Positions 1 to 8,228 of a stretch of DNA of 31,125 nt are shown piece after piece (the stretch's first letter is position 1; each line of letters begins with the position of its first letter). Under the pieces are notes generated by a model, which did not search any database, was not told the DNA's origin, and was given only the letters and a program-made list of their open reading frames with translations. This DNA is from JAJTZA01 sp041749815 (GTDB lineage Bacteria > Verrucomicrobiota > Verrucomicrobiia > Chthoniobacterales > Terrimicrobiaceae): assembly GCA_041749815.1 (NCBI GenBank), contig JBGTAR010000106.1, forward strand, positions 1 through 31,125, in the 5' to 3' direction. The position numbers were made by a program, and so were the translations under genes.

Positions 1-1165
1 CTTCCCGGTTGTTCATGACTTTGCGAAGCTGCTTTGCGATTTCATCCGCACTCACTGAACGGCGTTTGCGTGTGACCGTGCCCAAGTGCATATGGCGTAA
101 GGTTGCACCCCAGAAAAACTGGTCGGCGACATGCGGCACAATGACCGATGGAACGCCCGCACGAACGCACGCATGGGTGGTTCCCGCACCCCCATGGTGA
201 ACGACGGCGGCACAGCTCGGGAAAATGTCTTGATGCGGACAGCGCGTCACGACACGCACATGATCCGTCGCGGACCACTCCCAGGTGTTTTCGCATTGAA
301 GAATCCCGGGCACGCCGACACGCCTCGCCGCATCGCTCCACAGATCCAACACCTCATGGGTCGTTTTCCGGTCTGTCGGCATCAGGCTTCCAAATGTAAA
401 AAAGACCGGGAGATCTTCCCTGTTCATGGTCTCCTCTCCCACAGGGGGAGCCAACAAAGCTCGGGAATTCAGGGGACCAACCACCCTGCAGTTCCGGGGC
501 CAGCCGGGAGATTTCGGGCAAAGAGCCCGACTCACCGCCATCAGTGTTCCGTGCGGAGAAATCCATGTTTCGCGCATGACATCGCGCACGGGAGACAAAC
601 CGAATTGCGCCCGGATTCGGTTCGTTCGACCAAGAAGCAGACGGTTTGTCATCGCTGAAACCATGGCCCAGAGCCCGTTGTTGATCCATGGCCCCAGACT
701 GCGACCGCCAAAGGGATTCACTCCCGGACCGGGCACAAAGCCGGAGGTGAATTGCACGGTCAGATGGGGAATTCCGTGTTTTTCTGCCGCCGCTCCGAGA
801 GAGGGCAAAAAGTAATGCCCCACCAGGACATCCGAGCGCTTCGCCAGATTCAGCGAAGCTTCCGCGAGGGAATCGGAAACCGGATCAAACGCTTTCTCCA
901 GAAGAACCCTGGATTGAGCCAGCGGATTTCCAGCCTTCATCAACTGCTCACTGAGCAGATATTGCTCCTCGGGATTCCTGAACACGGGAGAAGCGACCTC
1001 CTGAAGCTCAAAGGCACCGACCTCCGCTTCTCTGGCGTAAGATCTCTGTGCCACTTCGCTGATTTCCAACCGCACCTCATGCCCGGCAGCAGCCAGACCG
1101 GTCGCCAACTGGACAAATGGACGACAATCCCCCTCACTGCCCCAGGTCTGAAGTCCCACCCTCAT
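1..1165 (-). CDS. GT1-family (UGT/MGT-like) glycosyltransferase, 3' end outside window
   Basis: I read 388 uninterrupted codons from an ATG at 1165-1163 to the window edge; the C-terminus is missing. The N-terminus reads VGLQTWGSEGDCRPFVQLA, the nucleotide-sugar glycosyltransferase fold-B start of the sterol/rhamnosyl type, where GxxGD replaces the catalytic-His GxxGH form. The C-terminal half has the UGT donor-binding signature HHGGAGTTHACVRAGVPS at about residues 323-340 followed by an Asp-Gln pair (348-349), as in enzymes that glycosylate lipids, sterols or macrolides using UDP- or dTDP-sugars. No signal peptide or membrane segment is visible, so it should be cytosolic. The ATG overlaps the TGA of the upstream tetR (ATGA), so the two are translationally coupled and probably share the tetR promoter. 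The acceptor cannot be predicted; a TetR partner fits detoxification or modification of a small hydrophobic compound. Confidence 0.87.
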   Translation of the reverse strand, partial: MRVGLQTWGSEGDCRPFVQLATGLAAAGHEVRLEISEVAQRSYAREAEVGAFELQEVASPVFRNPEEQYLLSEQLMKAGNPLAQSRVLLEKAFDPVSDSLAEASLNLAKRSDVLVGHYFLPSLGAAAEKHGIPHLTVQFTSGFVPGPGVNPFGGRSLGPWINNGLWAMVSAMTNRLLLGRTNRIRAQFGLSPVRDVMRETWISPHGTLMAVSRALCPKSPGWPRNCRVVGPLNSRALLAPPVGEETMNREDLPVFFTFGSLMPTDRKTTHEVLDLWSDAARRVGVPGILQCENTWEWSATDHVRVVTRCPHQDIFPSCAAVVHHGGAGTTHACVRAGVPSVIVPHVADQFFWGATLRHMHLGTVTRKRRSVSADEIAKQLRKVMNNRE

Positions 1166-1776
1166 CGCGCTCCTTCCTTTCCAACCACCCGGTCAAACAG
1201 CCAGGAAATCAAGTCGATTCCCCGATCCATTTCCTTGCGGGTTGAGCGCGCTCCGCCCGCCTCCACAAACCCAGGCCAGAAGAGCACCATGAGCCAGGAA
1301 ATTTCCGCCAGCCACCGGGCCTCCTGTGGATCAAGCGCCCTGCCTCCGGAAATCTGCACCCCCTGTTCAATATCACGCGTGAGCTGCGCCAAGTGACGGC
1401 GATGAAAAGCCCGGAAGGATTTGGTCAGCGCCGGGTCGCGCGCCAACAGGGCCGGCAGCTCCCGCTTGAAAAACCGGTAGCGCCAGCTGATCTCCTTCGC
1501 GAACTCCAGTCCCTTCACCCGCCTCTCCCCAGGCGTGGCCTCACTCTCCCCGAGAGCCTGGTGAAACTCTGTGCTTTCCACCAGCGAACGCTCAAACAAG
1601 GCCCGGACAATCGCCTCCTTGTTCGCGTAGTGATAATAAAGGTTCCCCGGACTGATGCCGCAACCTGACGCGATGTCATGCGTCGTCACCTCCGTCGCCC
1701 CGCAGCTGTTGAACAACTCACGCGCTGCATCCAGAATGCGGCTCTTGGTGGGTGCCTTGCGCGTGCTTTTAGTCAT
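1162..1776 (-). CDS. TetR/AcrR-family transcriptional regulator
   Basis: The 204-residue protein has the typical TetR size. An N-terminal helix (KSRILDAARELFNSCG) is followed by a helix-turn-helix at about residues 31-50 with the family's SPGNLYYHYANKEAIVRAL signature. The C-terminal ligand-binding half is not recognisably related to a specific subgroup. It should be a homodimeric DNA-binding protein released by a small ligand. Its stop overlaps the start of the glycosyltransferase by four bases, which makes that enzyme the likely regulated target, with autoregulation through the promoter at 1784-1812. The start codon ATG lies only seven bases after the predicted -10 box, so the transcript may be leaderless. 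No later Met precedes the HTH, which supports this start. Confidence 0.9.
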   Translation of the reverse strand: MTKSTRKAPTKSRILDAARELFNSCGATEVTTHDIASGCGISPGNLYYHYANKEAIVRALFERSLVESTEFHQALGESEATPGERRVKGLEFAKEISWRYRFFKRELPALLARDPALTKSFRAFHRRHLAQLTRDIEQGVQISGGRALDPQEARWLAEISWLMVLFWPGFVEAGGARSTRKEMDRGIDLISWLFDRVVGKEGAR

Positions 1777-1777
1777 A

Positions 1778-1812
1778 TTTGTCTAAATAGAACAAAAAGT
1801 CTAAACAGTCAA
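1778..1812 (-). promoter_or_regulatory. tetR promoter with overlapping operator
   Basis: On the minus strand a -35 box TTGACT (plus 1807-1812), a 17-base spacer and a -10 box TATTTA (plus 1784-1789) form a good sigma-70-type promoter. Over it lie an inverted repeat TTTGT-N9-ACAAA (1778-1796) and two direct GTCTAAA copies (1781-1787 and 1799-1805, 18 bp apart). These are good candidates for a TetR-dimer operator that would block RNA polymerase. The -10 box ends seven bases before the tetR ATG, leaving essentially no 5' leader. Confidence 0.6.
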
Positions 1813-1896
1813 GTGGTGACAAATTTCGCATGGAGATTCTGCCCCGGCTCGTGGCATTTTTGTTTCTCCTGATTAGAAAAGGGGTCAGCAAGGAAT

Positions 1897-1961
1897 GGCG
1901 CTGGCGCTTGCCCTGGGCTATGGGATGATGCCCCTTTCAGTGGCTTAAGTTAGTGCCATTC
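1897..1961. repeat. 65-bp dispersed repeat R1, copy 1
   Basis: This 65-bp unit recurs at 23471-23535. The first 31 bases and the last 20 bases are identical between the copies, while the central 14 bases differ almost completely. In copy 1 the unit is bounded by GAATGGC (1893-1899) and its complement GCCATTC (1955-1961) and is preceded by GGGGTCAG (1881-1888). Its right end overlaps the last codons of the transposase relic. It is probably a non-autonomous mobile or IS-end sequence. Confidence 0.8.
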
Positions 1962-2702
1962 GGGCGAGCAAGAGAGTCACATAGGGATCGGGCTTGGCGA
2001 CAGTTCGCAGGCGCAGTGTAAGGATGCGTTCCTGGCGTTAGACCGGGACGGTGACGTCCATCGAACAGACAGTGGAGAAGGCGCTCACCAGTTTGCATAC
2101 GCTGGAGCCCAGGCCTCTGACTTGCATCCACATTTCCAGCGAACGCCTAAGCCGTCTCTATTCAAAACGCCGTGAGGTGATTGCGCCGCAGATTCTTGTG
2201 CAGGGCAAGGAGTGAGGGCATGCGCGTATTCGTTGCAATCCGTAACTGCCTGAGCGACGCAGCCCTGCGCAAGAAGATCAAGCAAGCGCCCGCGAGGTTT
2301 TCAATAGAGACGGCCAAGAGCCAAACTCAAAAAGCAGATAAGGAGATGGGCTTCGACGCGTTGGGTTTTTGGGAGGCAGAGCGGGCGCAGACCGATGTCG
2401 CTTTTGGCCGTGCGGAAGGCCGCTTCGGCCTGGGTGAGTTGGAGACACCAGCGCCAGAGCTTGGCGGGATCTGTTTCCGTGCAGTCGGTTCGTAGCAGGT
2501 AGGCACCTTTTGAAAGGAGCGGGTGTCCCCCGTCGCTCAGCGGGCAAGAGATTTGCAAACGGCAGGCGCGGCCCCCGCTGTCTTTGATGACCTCGACTTC
2601 AAGCAACCGCGTGGCGGCGGGATGTTTGCCCTGCCAACGGCCGATGCGCCGTCCGATCTTCTCAAGATCGCTTTGGGCGCGGCATTTGAGGGAACGTGCC
2701 AT
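1945..2702 (-). pseudogene. Degraded IS4/IS1634-like transposase (C-terminal part), split by an insertion
   Basis: The minus strand encodes, from 2702 to about 2315, a C-terminal DDE-transposase segment with the family motif LWRWCLQLTQAEAAFRTAKS, then GLRPLCLPKTQRVEAHLLIC. Reading breaks in the palindromic element 2151-2314 and resumes in another frame at about 2150 with SLEMWMQVRGLGSS, then CSMDVTVPV, an in-frame TAA, and LRLRTVAKPDPYVTLLLA before the TAA at 1945-1947. This is the usual C-terminal order of IS4-superfamily (IS1634-like) transposases. The N-terminal half, including most catalytic residues, is missing, so it is a dead relic. The 5' limit is uncertain: 2703-2786 may contain further remnants that I cannot identify. 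Confidence 0.72.
2151..2314. mobile_element. 164-bp palindromic (MITE-like) element inside the transposase relic
   Basis: Terminal arms GCCGTCTCTATTCAAAAC (2151-2168) and GTTTTCAATAGAGACGGC (2297-2314) are complementary at 17 of 18 positions. An inner stem pairs a GATTCTTGTGCAGGGC tract (about 2191-2206) with GCCCTGCGCAAGAA (about 2262-2275). Between them lies GGCAAGGAGTGAGGGCATGC and GAGCGACGCAG, a core resembling the cores of the elements at 22818-23095 and 23123-23406. Removing the element brings the two halves of the transposase relic together (…LSLALGRL / RSLEMWMQ…), so it inserted after, or helped cause, the inactivation. Confidence 0.68.
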
Positions 2703-2786
2703 TCGGGGGATTCCCCAAAAGATTTTACCTGATCCATCTTCATGCTCTCCATGAGCTTCATGGTGAATCCCATTTCGGCATAGCGG

Positions 2787-5114
2787 TCATTCCACCCCCC
2801 AATTTTTGTTGGGGGCAGGTCCGAGGTTGAGCTCGAGCGATCCGCCGGCGACGATTTCCCGGTGGTCGATCCAGCAACGGTTGATCGGTTGGCCATTGAG
2901 TGAGGCTGACTGGATGTAGATATTCTCCGCAGACTGGTTCTTTGCCGAGACCGTGAACGTGCCGCCTGCGGTGTATTTCGGGTCGAGGTGGAAAGAGATT
3001 TTTTCGAACAGGGGCGTGAAGATCTCATAGCGGGTGTCGCCGGGGCAGGCGGGGTGCAGGCCGCTGGCGGCGAGGATGAACCAGGCGGACATCTGCCCGA
3101 CATCCTCGTCTCCGCACAGGCCTTCGGGTCCGCCGGTATAGGCCCCATCAATCGTCCGCACCCATTTCTGGGTCAGCCACGGGGCGCCTGCGCGATTGAA
3201 GAGGAAGGGGATCAGGTGGCACGGCTCGTTGGGATGATTGTAGTAGACGCTGCCGACCTCGTTGCTTCCGGTGCGCCCCGGTCCGCTCCAGGTGCTGACC
3301 GGCGGGGTGCGCTCAAAAAAGTCGGCCAACTTGGCGACGAACAGGTCCTTGCCTCCATGCAATTCGATCAGGCCGGGAACATCCTGCGGAACACACCAGC
3401 CGTATTGATAGATGCTCCCCTCCTTGCAGCCTTTCAGGGAATTCAAGCCCAACCACGGTTCCCATTCGCCGTCGGCGTTCCTGGGTCGCAAGGCCCCCTT
3501 CCATTCAGGGCGGGCGTCCTTTCCTTCCGGATCATACGTCCAGGCCTGGTTCGGGTCGAAGAGGAGCCGGTAGGCCCGGCTTTTTTCGGCGAACCGCCTG
3601 GCATCTTCGGATTTCCCGAGCTGCCGGGCCAACTCGGACAGGTTCCAATTCGCTTTGGCATTTTCCAGTGAGTCCGAAACTTTTGCCGGGTCATGGCCCC
3701 CGAATTTCTCGCAGGTCGCGAGGGCGAACCGATAAGCTTTCTCCACATCGTAATCGCGGATGCCTTTTTTGTAGGCGTCGTTGAGGACGACGACAAACGG
3801 ATTGCCGTTCATCACTCCGGTGTAGGCGTTCAGAAATTCCCAGCGATCATAGTAACCGGTCCCGTTTTGATCGGCCAATTCGATCAGGGAACAGATCGTG
3901 TCATGGACCGTCTCGGGCGCGATCAGCGTCAGGAGCGGAAACTCGCTGCGATACACATCCCAACCGCTGAAGATCGTGCGCTTGGTGAAGTTTTTCGCCC
4001 GGTACGACTTCCGGTCTCCGCCGGGATAATCGCCGTTGACGTCGGCGAAGATCCGGGGGTCGAGCAACGCGCGATACCGGGCGGTGAAAAATGCGACCTG
4101 CTGGTCTTCGGTTCCGCCGGTCACCTCCATCCGCCGGATTGCATTCGCCCAATGCTCCCGGGCTTGCAGCCGCACGTGGTCAAAATTCCAATCGGGGATT
4201 TCGGCGGCGAGATTGGCCCGTGCGCCGGTGATGCTGACAAAGGAAATGCCGACTTTGACTTGCACGACCTGATCGGCGCGGGTCGGGAACTCCGAGTAGA
4301 AGCCGAGATGTTGACCCTCTTTTTCCCGGCAATCGGTCAGCACTTCGGCATCCCGGCAGGCGGCAATGAATTCGGGGCGTTCCAGCGTTAGCCGATACGG
4401 CCCAGGGGGCAGCTTGGCACTCCAGATGCCGACCTTCGCGAAGGGTTGGCTGAATTCGGCGTGGTAGTAGAGCGTATAGCTGACGTTCCCGGCGCCATGC
4501 AACCAGCCGCCGCCGTCGGGTGTGCATTCGATGAGCCCTTCGATCGTGTGGTCATCGGTGACTTTCACCGTCTGCCTGAGTGAGGTGCCGCCGACGCGAC
4601 GCGCGAGATCGATCTGGATGCGTGACCGGGGGTTTTCCGGAAAAGTGAACCGGAGAATGCCGTTGTGCGGGGTGGCGGTCATCTCGGCACGCACCTTGTA
4701 GTCATCCAGCGTGACGGCGTAGTAGCCGGCCTGCGCGATTTCGCTCTCCTTCGAAAACGCCGAGAGGTAGCCGGTCCCCGGCTTGTCCGCCTCACCATAC
4801 CAAGTTTGGAGCGGCCCGGTGGTCGGCATGACCAAAAAATTACCCAGGTCGCCGTAGGCACCGACCCCGCTCATATGAGTCAGGCTGAAACCTTGGATCG
4901 TCCGATGGTAATATCGATAGCCCGAGCCATTGTCGCCTCCGGTGATCGTGTCGGGACTGAGTTGAACCATGCCCCCGGGCGTCGCCGCACCGGGAAACGT
5001 CTTCCCAAAATGTCCTGTCCCGACGAAGGGATCGATGAGATCCACCGGTTCACGGGTCCCGGCGGCTGCAGCCGGACGGGAAATCCCTGTGACGGTGTTG
5101 CTCAAAGCAGTCAA
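2787..5114 (-). CDS. GH92 family exo-alpha-mannosidase
   Basis: The 775-residue protein is a full-length glycoside hydrolase family 92 enzyme, a Ca-dependent inverting exo-alpha-mannosidase family acting on mannans and glycoprotein glycans. The N-terminal beta-sandwich begins DPFVGTGHFGKTFPGAATPG and contains GFSLTHMSGVGAYGD. The (alpha/alpha)6 catalytic domain carries KEGSIYQYGWCVPQD (Glu565) and GDEDVGQMSAWF (Asp669 and Asp671), matching the catalytic Glu and Asp pair known for GH92. The C-terminus is complete. The start is a problem: the only upstream initiators are TTG codons (5112-5114 used here, another three codons on), there is no signal peptide although GH92 enzymes are usually exported, and the frame is the same as that of the upstream gene, whose TAA lies five codons before. 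AAAAG at residues 16-19 could be the remnant of a signal-peptide cleavage region. It is co-directional with the GH39-like gene and probably in its operon. Confidence 0.9.
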   Translation of the reverse strand: MTALSNTVTGISRPAAAAGTREPVDLIDPFVGTGHFGKTFPGAATPGGMVQLSPDTITGGDNGSGYRYYHRTIQGFSLTHMSGVGAYGDLGNFLVMPTTGPLQTWYGEADKPGTGYLSAFSKESEIAQAGYYAVTLDDYKVRAEMTATPHNGILRFTFPENPRSRIQIDLARRVGGTSLRQTVKVTDDHTIEGLIECTPDGGGWLHGAGNVSYTLYYHAEFSQPFAKVGIWSAKLPPGPYRLTLERPEFIAACRDAEVLTDCREKEGQHLGFYSEFPTRADQVVQVKVGISFVSITGARANLAAEIPDWNFDHVRLQAREHWANAIRRMEVTGGTEDQQVAFFTARYRALLDPRIFADVNGDYPGGDRKSYRAKNFTKRTIFSGWDVYRSEFPLLTLIAPETVHDTICSLIELADQNGTGYYDRWEFLNAYTGVMNGNPFVVVLNDAYKKGIRDYDVEKAYRFALATCEKFGGHDPAKVSDSLENAKANWNLSELARQLGKSEDARRFAEKSRAYRLLFDPNQAWTYDPEGKDARPEWKGALRPRNADGEWEPWLGLNSLKGCKEGSIYQYGWCVPQDVPGLIELHGGKDLFVAKLADFFERTPPVSTWSGPGRTGSNEVGSVYYNHPNEPCHLIPFLFNRAGAPWLTQKWVRTIDGAYTGGPEGLCGDEDVGQMSAWFILAASGLHPACPGDTRYEIFTPLFEKISFHLDPKYTAGGTFTVSAKNQSAENIYIQSASLNGQPINRCWIDHREIVAGGSLELNLGPAPNKNWGVE

Positions 5115-5129
5115 GTACCGAAGGGAACC

Positions 5130-8099
5130 TTACTCAAACCGCACGACCGGGAATTTTCCGGAGTCGAAATCCGGAGCGATGCCCGGGGAGACGGCTCCCC
5201 ATCCTTCGCGTCCGAACCCATCGTCGTCATTGACCTGGAGGTTAAGCTTGATGCCGGATTGCAGGTCGGCCGGTGTGAGCCCGAGCAGGGCGAGCGGCAG
5301 CTTGACCGTATAGATCATGCCGTTTTCGCGCGGCTCGGCGGAGAAATCAACGCCGTCGATTCCGGTGGAGAGGGATTCCGGCCCGCCCCAGGCATGTTTG
5401 AGAAGGGATCCGTCGTCCAGACGTGCAAAGCCGATGCGGATCGAACTGGCATCGTTGGCGGCCAGACCGATCTCCAGGCTGTCCGACTGCCACATGGTGG
5501 CGGAATCATTGGCCTGCACGTGCTTGTCGTCAGTCACATCCACACGGATAACGAGTTGATCGCCTTCGAGAGCCATCCAAGCCTCGAAACTCAGATCCTT
5601 TGGTCCTTTCCAGACTTTTTCGTCCTGGCCGGGGGCATAGTCGAAGAGTCCCTGAATGGCCGGCCGCCACTTGACAGAGAAATCGGCTGGACGGTCCATG
5701 CTGCCCGAAGGAATGAGGGCTCCGACAAGCATCGGAATGGTGAGCGTGCCCTTCCAGCCGGTGCCCGAAACATCGTAGGCGAGCGGCATGTGGACAAGAT
5801 CGCCATAGCGGAGGGTGTCATCTTTTGGCATCGAGAATGGCAGGGTCACGGTCTCAGTGGCACCTTTCGCCAAGGTCACCTTCTCCGACGCCTTGGGGTC
5901 ATCGACCAATCCAATCGAGAATGTCGCCTCGCGGTCGAGAGGATTGTGCAGATTCGCCCGCACTTCCACACGGTCGCCGCGATAGCCAAGGAGGGGACCG
6001 GGAATGGAAATCAGCGGCGTCTCCAGCTTCAGGCTCGGAAGCCCCTCAAAGACGAAGTAGGCGGGCGTGGAGTCCACGGTGAGGCCGATGCGACCCTCCA
6101 CTGGTTCGAGCGGAGTGACATTGCCGACGATATCGACCATCTTGGCGGACGCGCCCTTCGGGAGCGGCACGGTCACGACGCCGCGCTCCGCATTCGGGCT
6201 TTCGCTCCACACCACGGCAACCGACGACTTCTTATCGCCGAGGAGGTAGCCGAAATTCCCCTCTCCCAGATCGATGCGCCCGAGGTATGGCTTCTGTCCC
6301 AGCGTGGCGATGAGCGCCCCGTAGGCCATGGTCACGGCCTTCGGTTGGTTGTCGTCGCGGACGACGCCCCAGCCGCCGGCGTGAATGTAGCTGAACCAGT
6401 AGTGGGCTTTGCCGCCCCAGGCCCGGAGTGCCAAATGCTTTTTCACGAGACCGACCGCCTGGAGTCGTTCGGTCTCGGGGGTGATGGCACGGGGGTTGTA
6501 GGCGGTTTCGTTAAAGAACCACGGCTTGTCGCCGGTGATTTTTTTGATCGGTGTGAGGCGGTCGAGGGCATCGAGGAAGCCCGAAAAGTCCGCGTGTTCA
6601 TGGTGGGCCATGATCTCAAAAAAATCCGCACCCTCTTTGGCCACGCGTTCCTGCATCTCGGGGAAACGCTTCAGACCATGCGGACGTGCAGTCGCAAATC
6701 CTCCGGTGAGAATCTGCGCCTGCGGAGCCTTCTCCCGGATGGCGGAATGGGCGGTCTTCAACATGGCGAGGTATTCTTCGACCGAGCCGATATAAAACTG
6801 GGTGAGGTCGGGTTCGTTCCAAACCTCCCAGAATTTCACCCACGAATACCTCTCGGCGGCAGTCCCCGCGTATCGCGCGAAAGCTTCAAGGTCGGGGGGG
6901 TGGGAACGCCAGACCTCGCGTTTTTCGCCGCGGAGATTTTCCGGCACCGCCCATGGCGGCGAATAGGCAAGGAGGAGCTGCGGCTCGACATTGAGCTCCT
7001 TGTAGACCTCGAGAGTTCGATCGAACGCATCCCACTTCCAGGTGTTGGCATCCGGTTGGATGTGCTCCCAGTCCAAATCCATGCGGGCGGTCTTGATGCC
7101 GAGGAACTGGAACAGGTCGCGGCAGACCGCCTCCTGCGCCGGGCCCTTCGCCACATCCGTGCCGGCGCAAAGCCCATACCACATCTCCGTGGGATTCCCG
7201 GGCGCGATGCCGTTCGGAACCATCACCCCAAAACGCACGAGATCCTTACGCGACTTGTCCCCGGAAGTCAGCTTCGTGTGCACATAAAAAATCCCGCGAC
7301 CGATCTCCGCCAAAGGAAGCGGAATTTCCTGACTCGCACCTCCCGCCAAATCAAATGTCTTCGCCTCGATGGGGGTCTTGTTCCCCGCAAAGTCCTCGAT
7401 CTCCGCTGAAAGCGTTCCGGCAGCCTGTTCGTCGCCCAAATTTTTGAGCACCAACTTCGCTTCCTTGTCGGTTCCCACACGGAAGATCTGGAGAGCCGGT
7501 CCCACACTCGTTGAGATCTCAAGATTCGGAAGCACCTTCTCCTCCTCCACCTTGGGCGCCTTCTTTTTGCGCGGCTCGCGTTGCGCCGCGACAATGGGCG
7601 TGCCGGGCAGGCCGATTTCAATGTTTTCAATCGTCACCGATGACCCCACAGCACCACCCAGAATCCGGAACTGCAGAAGAATCGACTCCGCCACCTGGAT
7701 GTTGTTATTTGCAGCCAGCGCACGCACACTCTCCAAAGTCACCGTTCCGGGAGTCGTCTGATTCTCAATCCACTTGGCGATCGGTGCCTTTCCAACACCC
7801 CCGGGTCCAAGGCATTTGATAAGCACCTGAACACCCACCGCTCCCGAAAATCCGCCAAAGGTCACCCGGAGCGAATCGTTCGTATCCGGCAAGTCCGCCG
7901 GGCGGTTCGTCTCCGCTCCCCACAGGGTGAACGCATCACCGTTTTCGCTCCGGTGGAGAACAACATTTCCTCCCGCATCGGAAACGTCGATGGCCGGACC
8001 GCCACCAAAAAATGTTCCCTCAACGGCGGCATGGGCAAAAGAACCAAAAAGCAGGCCAAAAACAGGGAGAACACAACGGAACCAGAGAGGACATTTCAT
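5130..8099 (-). CDS. Secreted clan GH-A glycosidase (GH39-like) with C-terminal CBM9-like domain
   Basis: I start at ATG 8099-8097 (989 aa) because it opens a good signal peptide, MKCPLWFRCVLPVFGLLFGS followed by FAHA; the open frame extends 31 codons further upstream without supporting sequence. After a beta-rich N-terminal region and a charged linker with REPRKKK, a TIM barrel carries the clan-A acid/base motif FWEVWNEPDL (Glu429) and a second catalytic Glu in FFNETAYNP (Glu531), as in GH39 xylosidase/iduronidase-type enzymes. Ig-like sheets follow. The last 190 or so residues (LSFEAWMALEGDQLVIRVDV onward, with SDSLEIGL) resemble a CBM9-like or DOMON-type sugar-binding domain. It should act outside the cytoplasm on a plant or algal polysaccharide; the substrate is not deducible. 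An operator-like palindrome lies 50 bp upstream. Confidence 0.8.
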   Translation of the reverse strand: MKCPLWFRCVLPVFGLLFGSFAHAAVEGTFFGGGPAIDVSDAGGNVVLHRSENGDAFTLWGAETNRPADLPDTNDSLRVTFGGFSGAVGVQVLIKCLGPGGVGKAPIAKWIENQTTPGTVTLESVRALAANNNIQVAESILLQFRILGGAVGSSVTIENIEIGLPGTPIVAAQREPRKKKAPKVEEEKVLPNLEISTSVGPALQIFRVGTDKEAKLVLKNLGDEQAAGTLSAEIEDFAGNKTPIEAKTFDLAGGASQEIPLPLAEIGRGIFYVHTKLTSGDKSRKDLVRFGVMVPNGIAPGNPTEMWYGLCAGTDVAKGPAQEAVCRDLFQFLGIKTARMDLDWEHIQPDANTWKWDAFDRTLEVYKELNVEPQLLLAYSPPWAVPENLRGEKREVWRSHPPDLEAFARYAGTAAERYSWVKFWEVWNEPDLTQFYIGSVEEYLAMLKTAHSAIREKAPQAQILTGGFATARPHGLKRFPEMQERVAKEGADFFEIMAHHEHADFSGFLDALDRLTPIKKITGDKPWFFNETAYNPRAITPETERLQAVGLVKKHLALRAWGGKAHYWFSYIHAGGWGVVRDDNQPKAVTMAYGALIATLGQKPYLGRIDLGEGNFGYLLGDKKSSVAVVWSESPNAERGVVTVPLPKGASAKMVDIVGNVTPLEPVEGRIGLTVDSTPAYFVFEGLPSLKLETPLISIPGPLLGYRGDRVEVRANLHNPLDREATFSIGLVDDPKASEKVTLAKGATETVTLPFSMPKDDTLRYGDLVHMPLAYDVSGTGWKGTLTIPMLVGALIPSGSMDRPADFSVKWRPAIQGLFDYAPGQDEKVWKGPKDLSFEAWMALEGDQLVIRVDVTDDKHVQANDSATMWQSDSLEIGLAANDASSIRIGFARLDDGSLLKHAWGGPESLSTGIDGVDFSAEPRENGMIYTVKLPLALLGLTPADLQSGIKLNLQVNDDDGFGREGWGAVSPGIAPDFDSGKFPVVRFE

Positions 8100-8148
8100 G
8101 ACGGAAGTGAATTTAACCAACCTGAAATCCCCGTCACCCTCACGTTGC

Positions 8149-8162
8149 TCGCAGCGTTGCGA
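8149..8162. promoter_or_regulatory. LacI-type operator, variant copy, upstream of GH39-GH92
   Basis: TCGCAGCGTTGCGA differs at one base from the symmetric form TCGCAACGTTGCGA of the site found three times elsewhere in this locus. It lies 50 bp upstream of the GH39-like start and downstream of the 246-aa gene, where a separate promoter for the hydrolase pair would be expected. The flanking CGTTGC (8143-8148) repeats a half-site. Confidence 0.55.
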
Positions 8163-8228
8163 ATCTTGTGGGGAAGCGGTGTTTGATGTCATCGGCCTGC
8201 GGAGATATCAGCAAAAACGGGACGCGAA

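Noticed and set aside
131..1396. Several plus-strand open frames
   Set aside because: They are antisense to a continuous glycosyltransferase frame with the UGT signature that runs off the window edge.
5090..5140. A genuine single GH39-GH92 fusion protein
   Set aside because: The GH39-like protein ends in a complete CBM9-like domain and the TAA is unambiguous in this sequence, so I annotate two genes and keep read-through only as a hypothesis.
4665..7409. 914-codon open frame on the plus strand
   Set aside because: It is antisense to both the GH92 and GH39-like genes, which carry clear family motifs; the translation has no recognisable domain and is rich in Arg, Gly and His as expected from a G+C-rich antisense frame.
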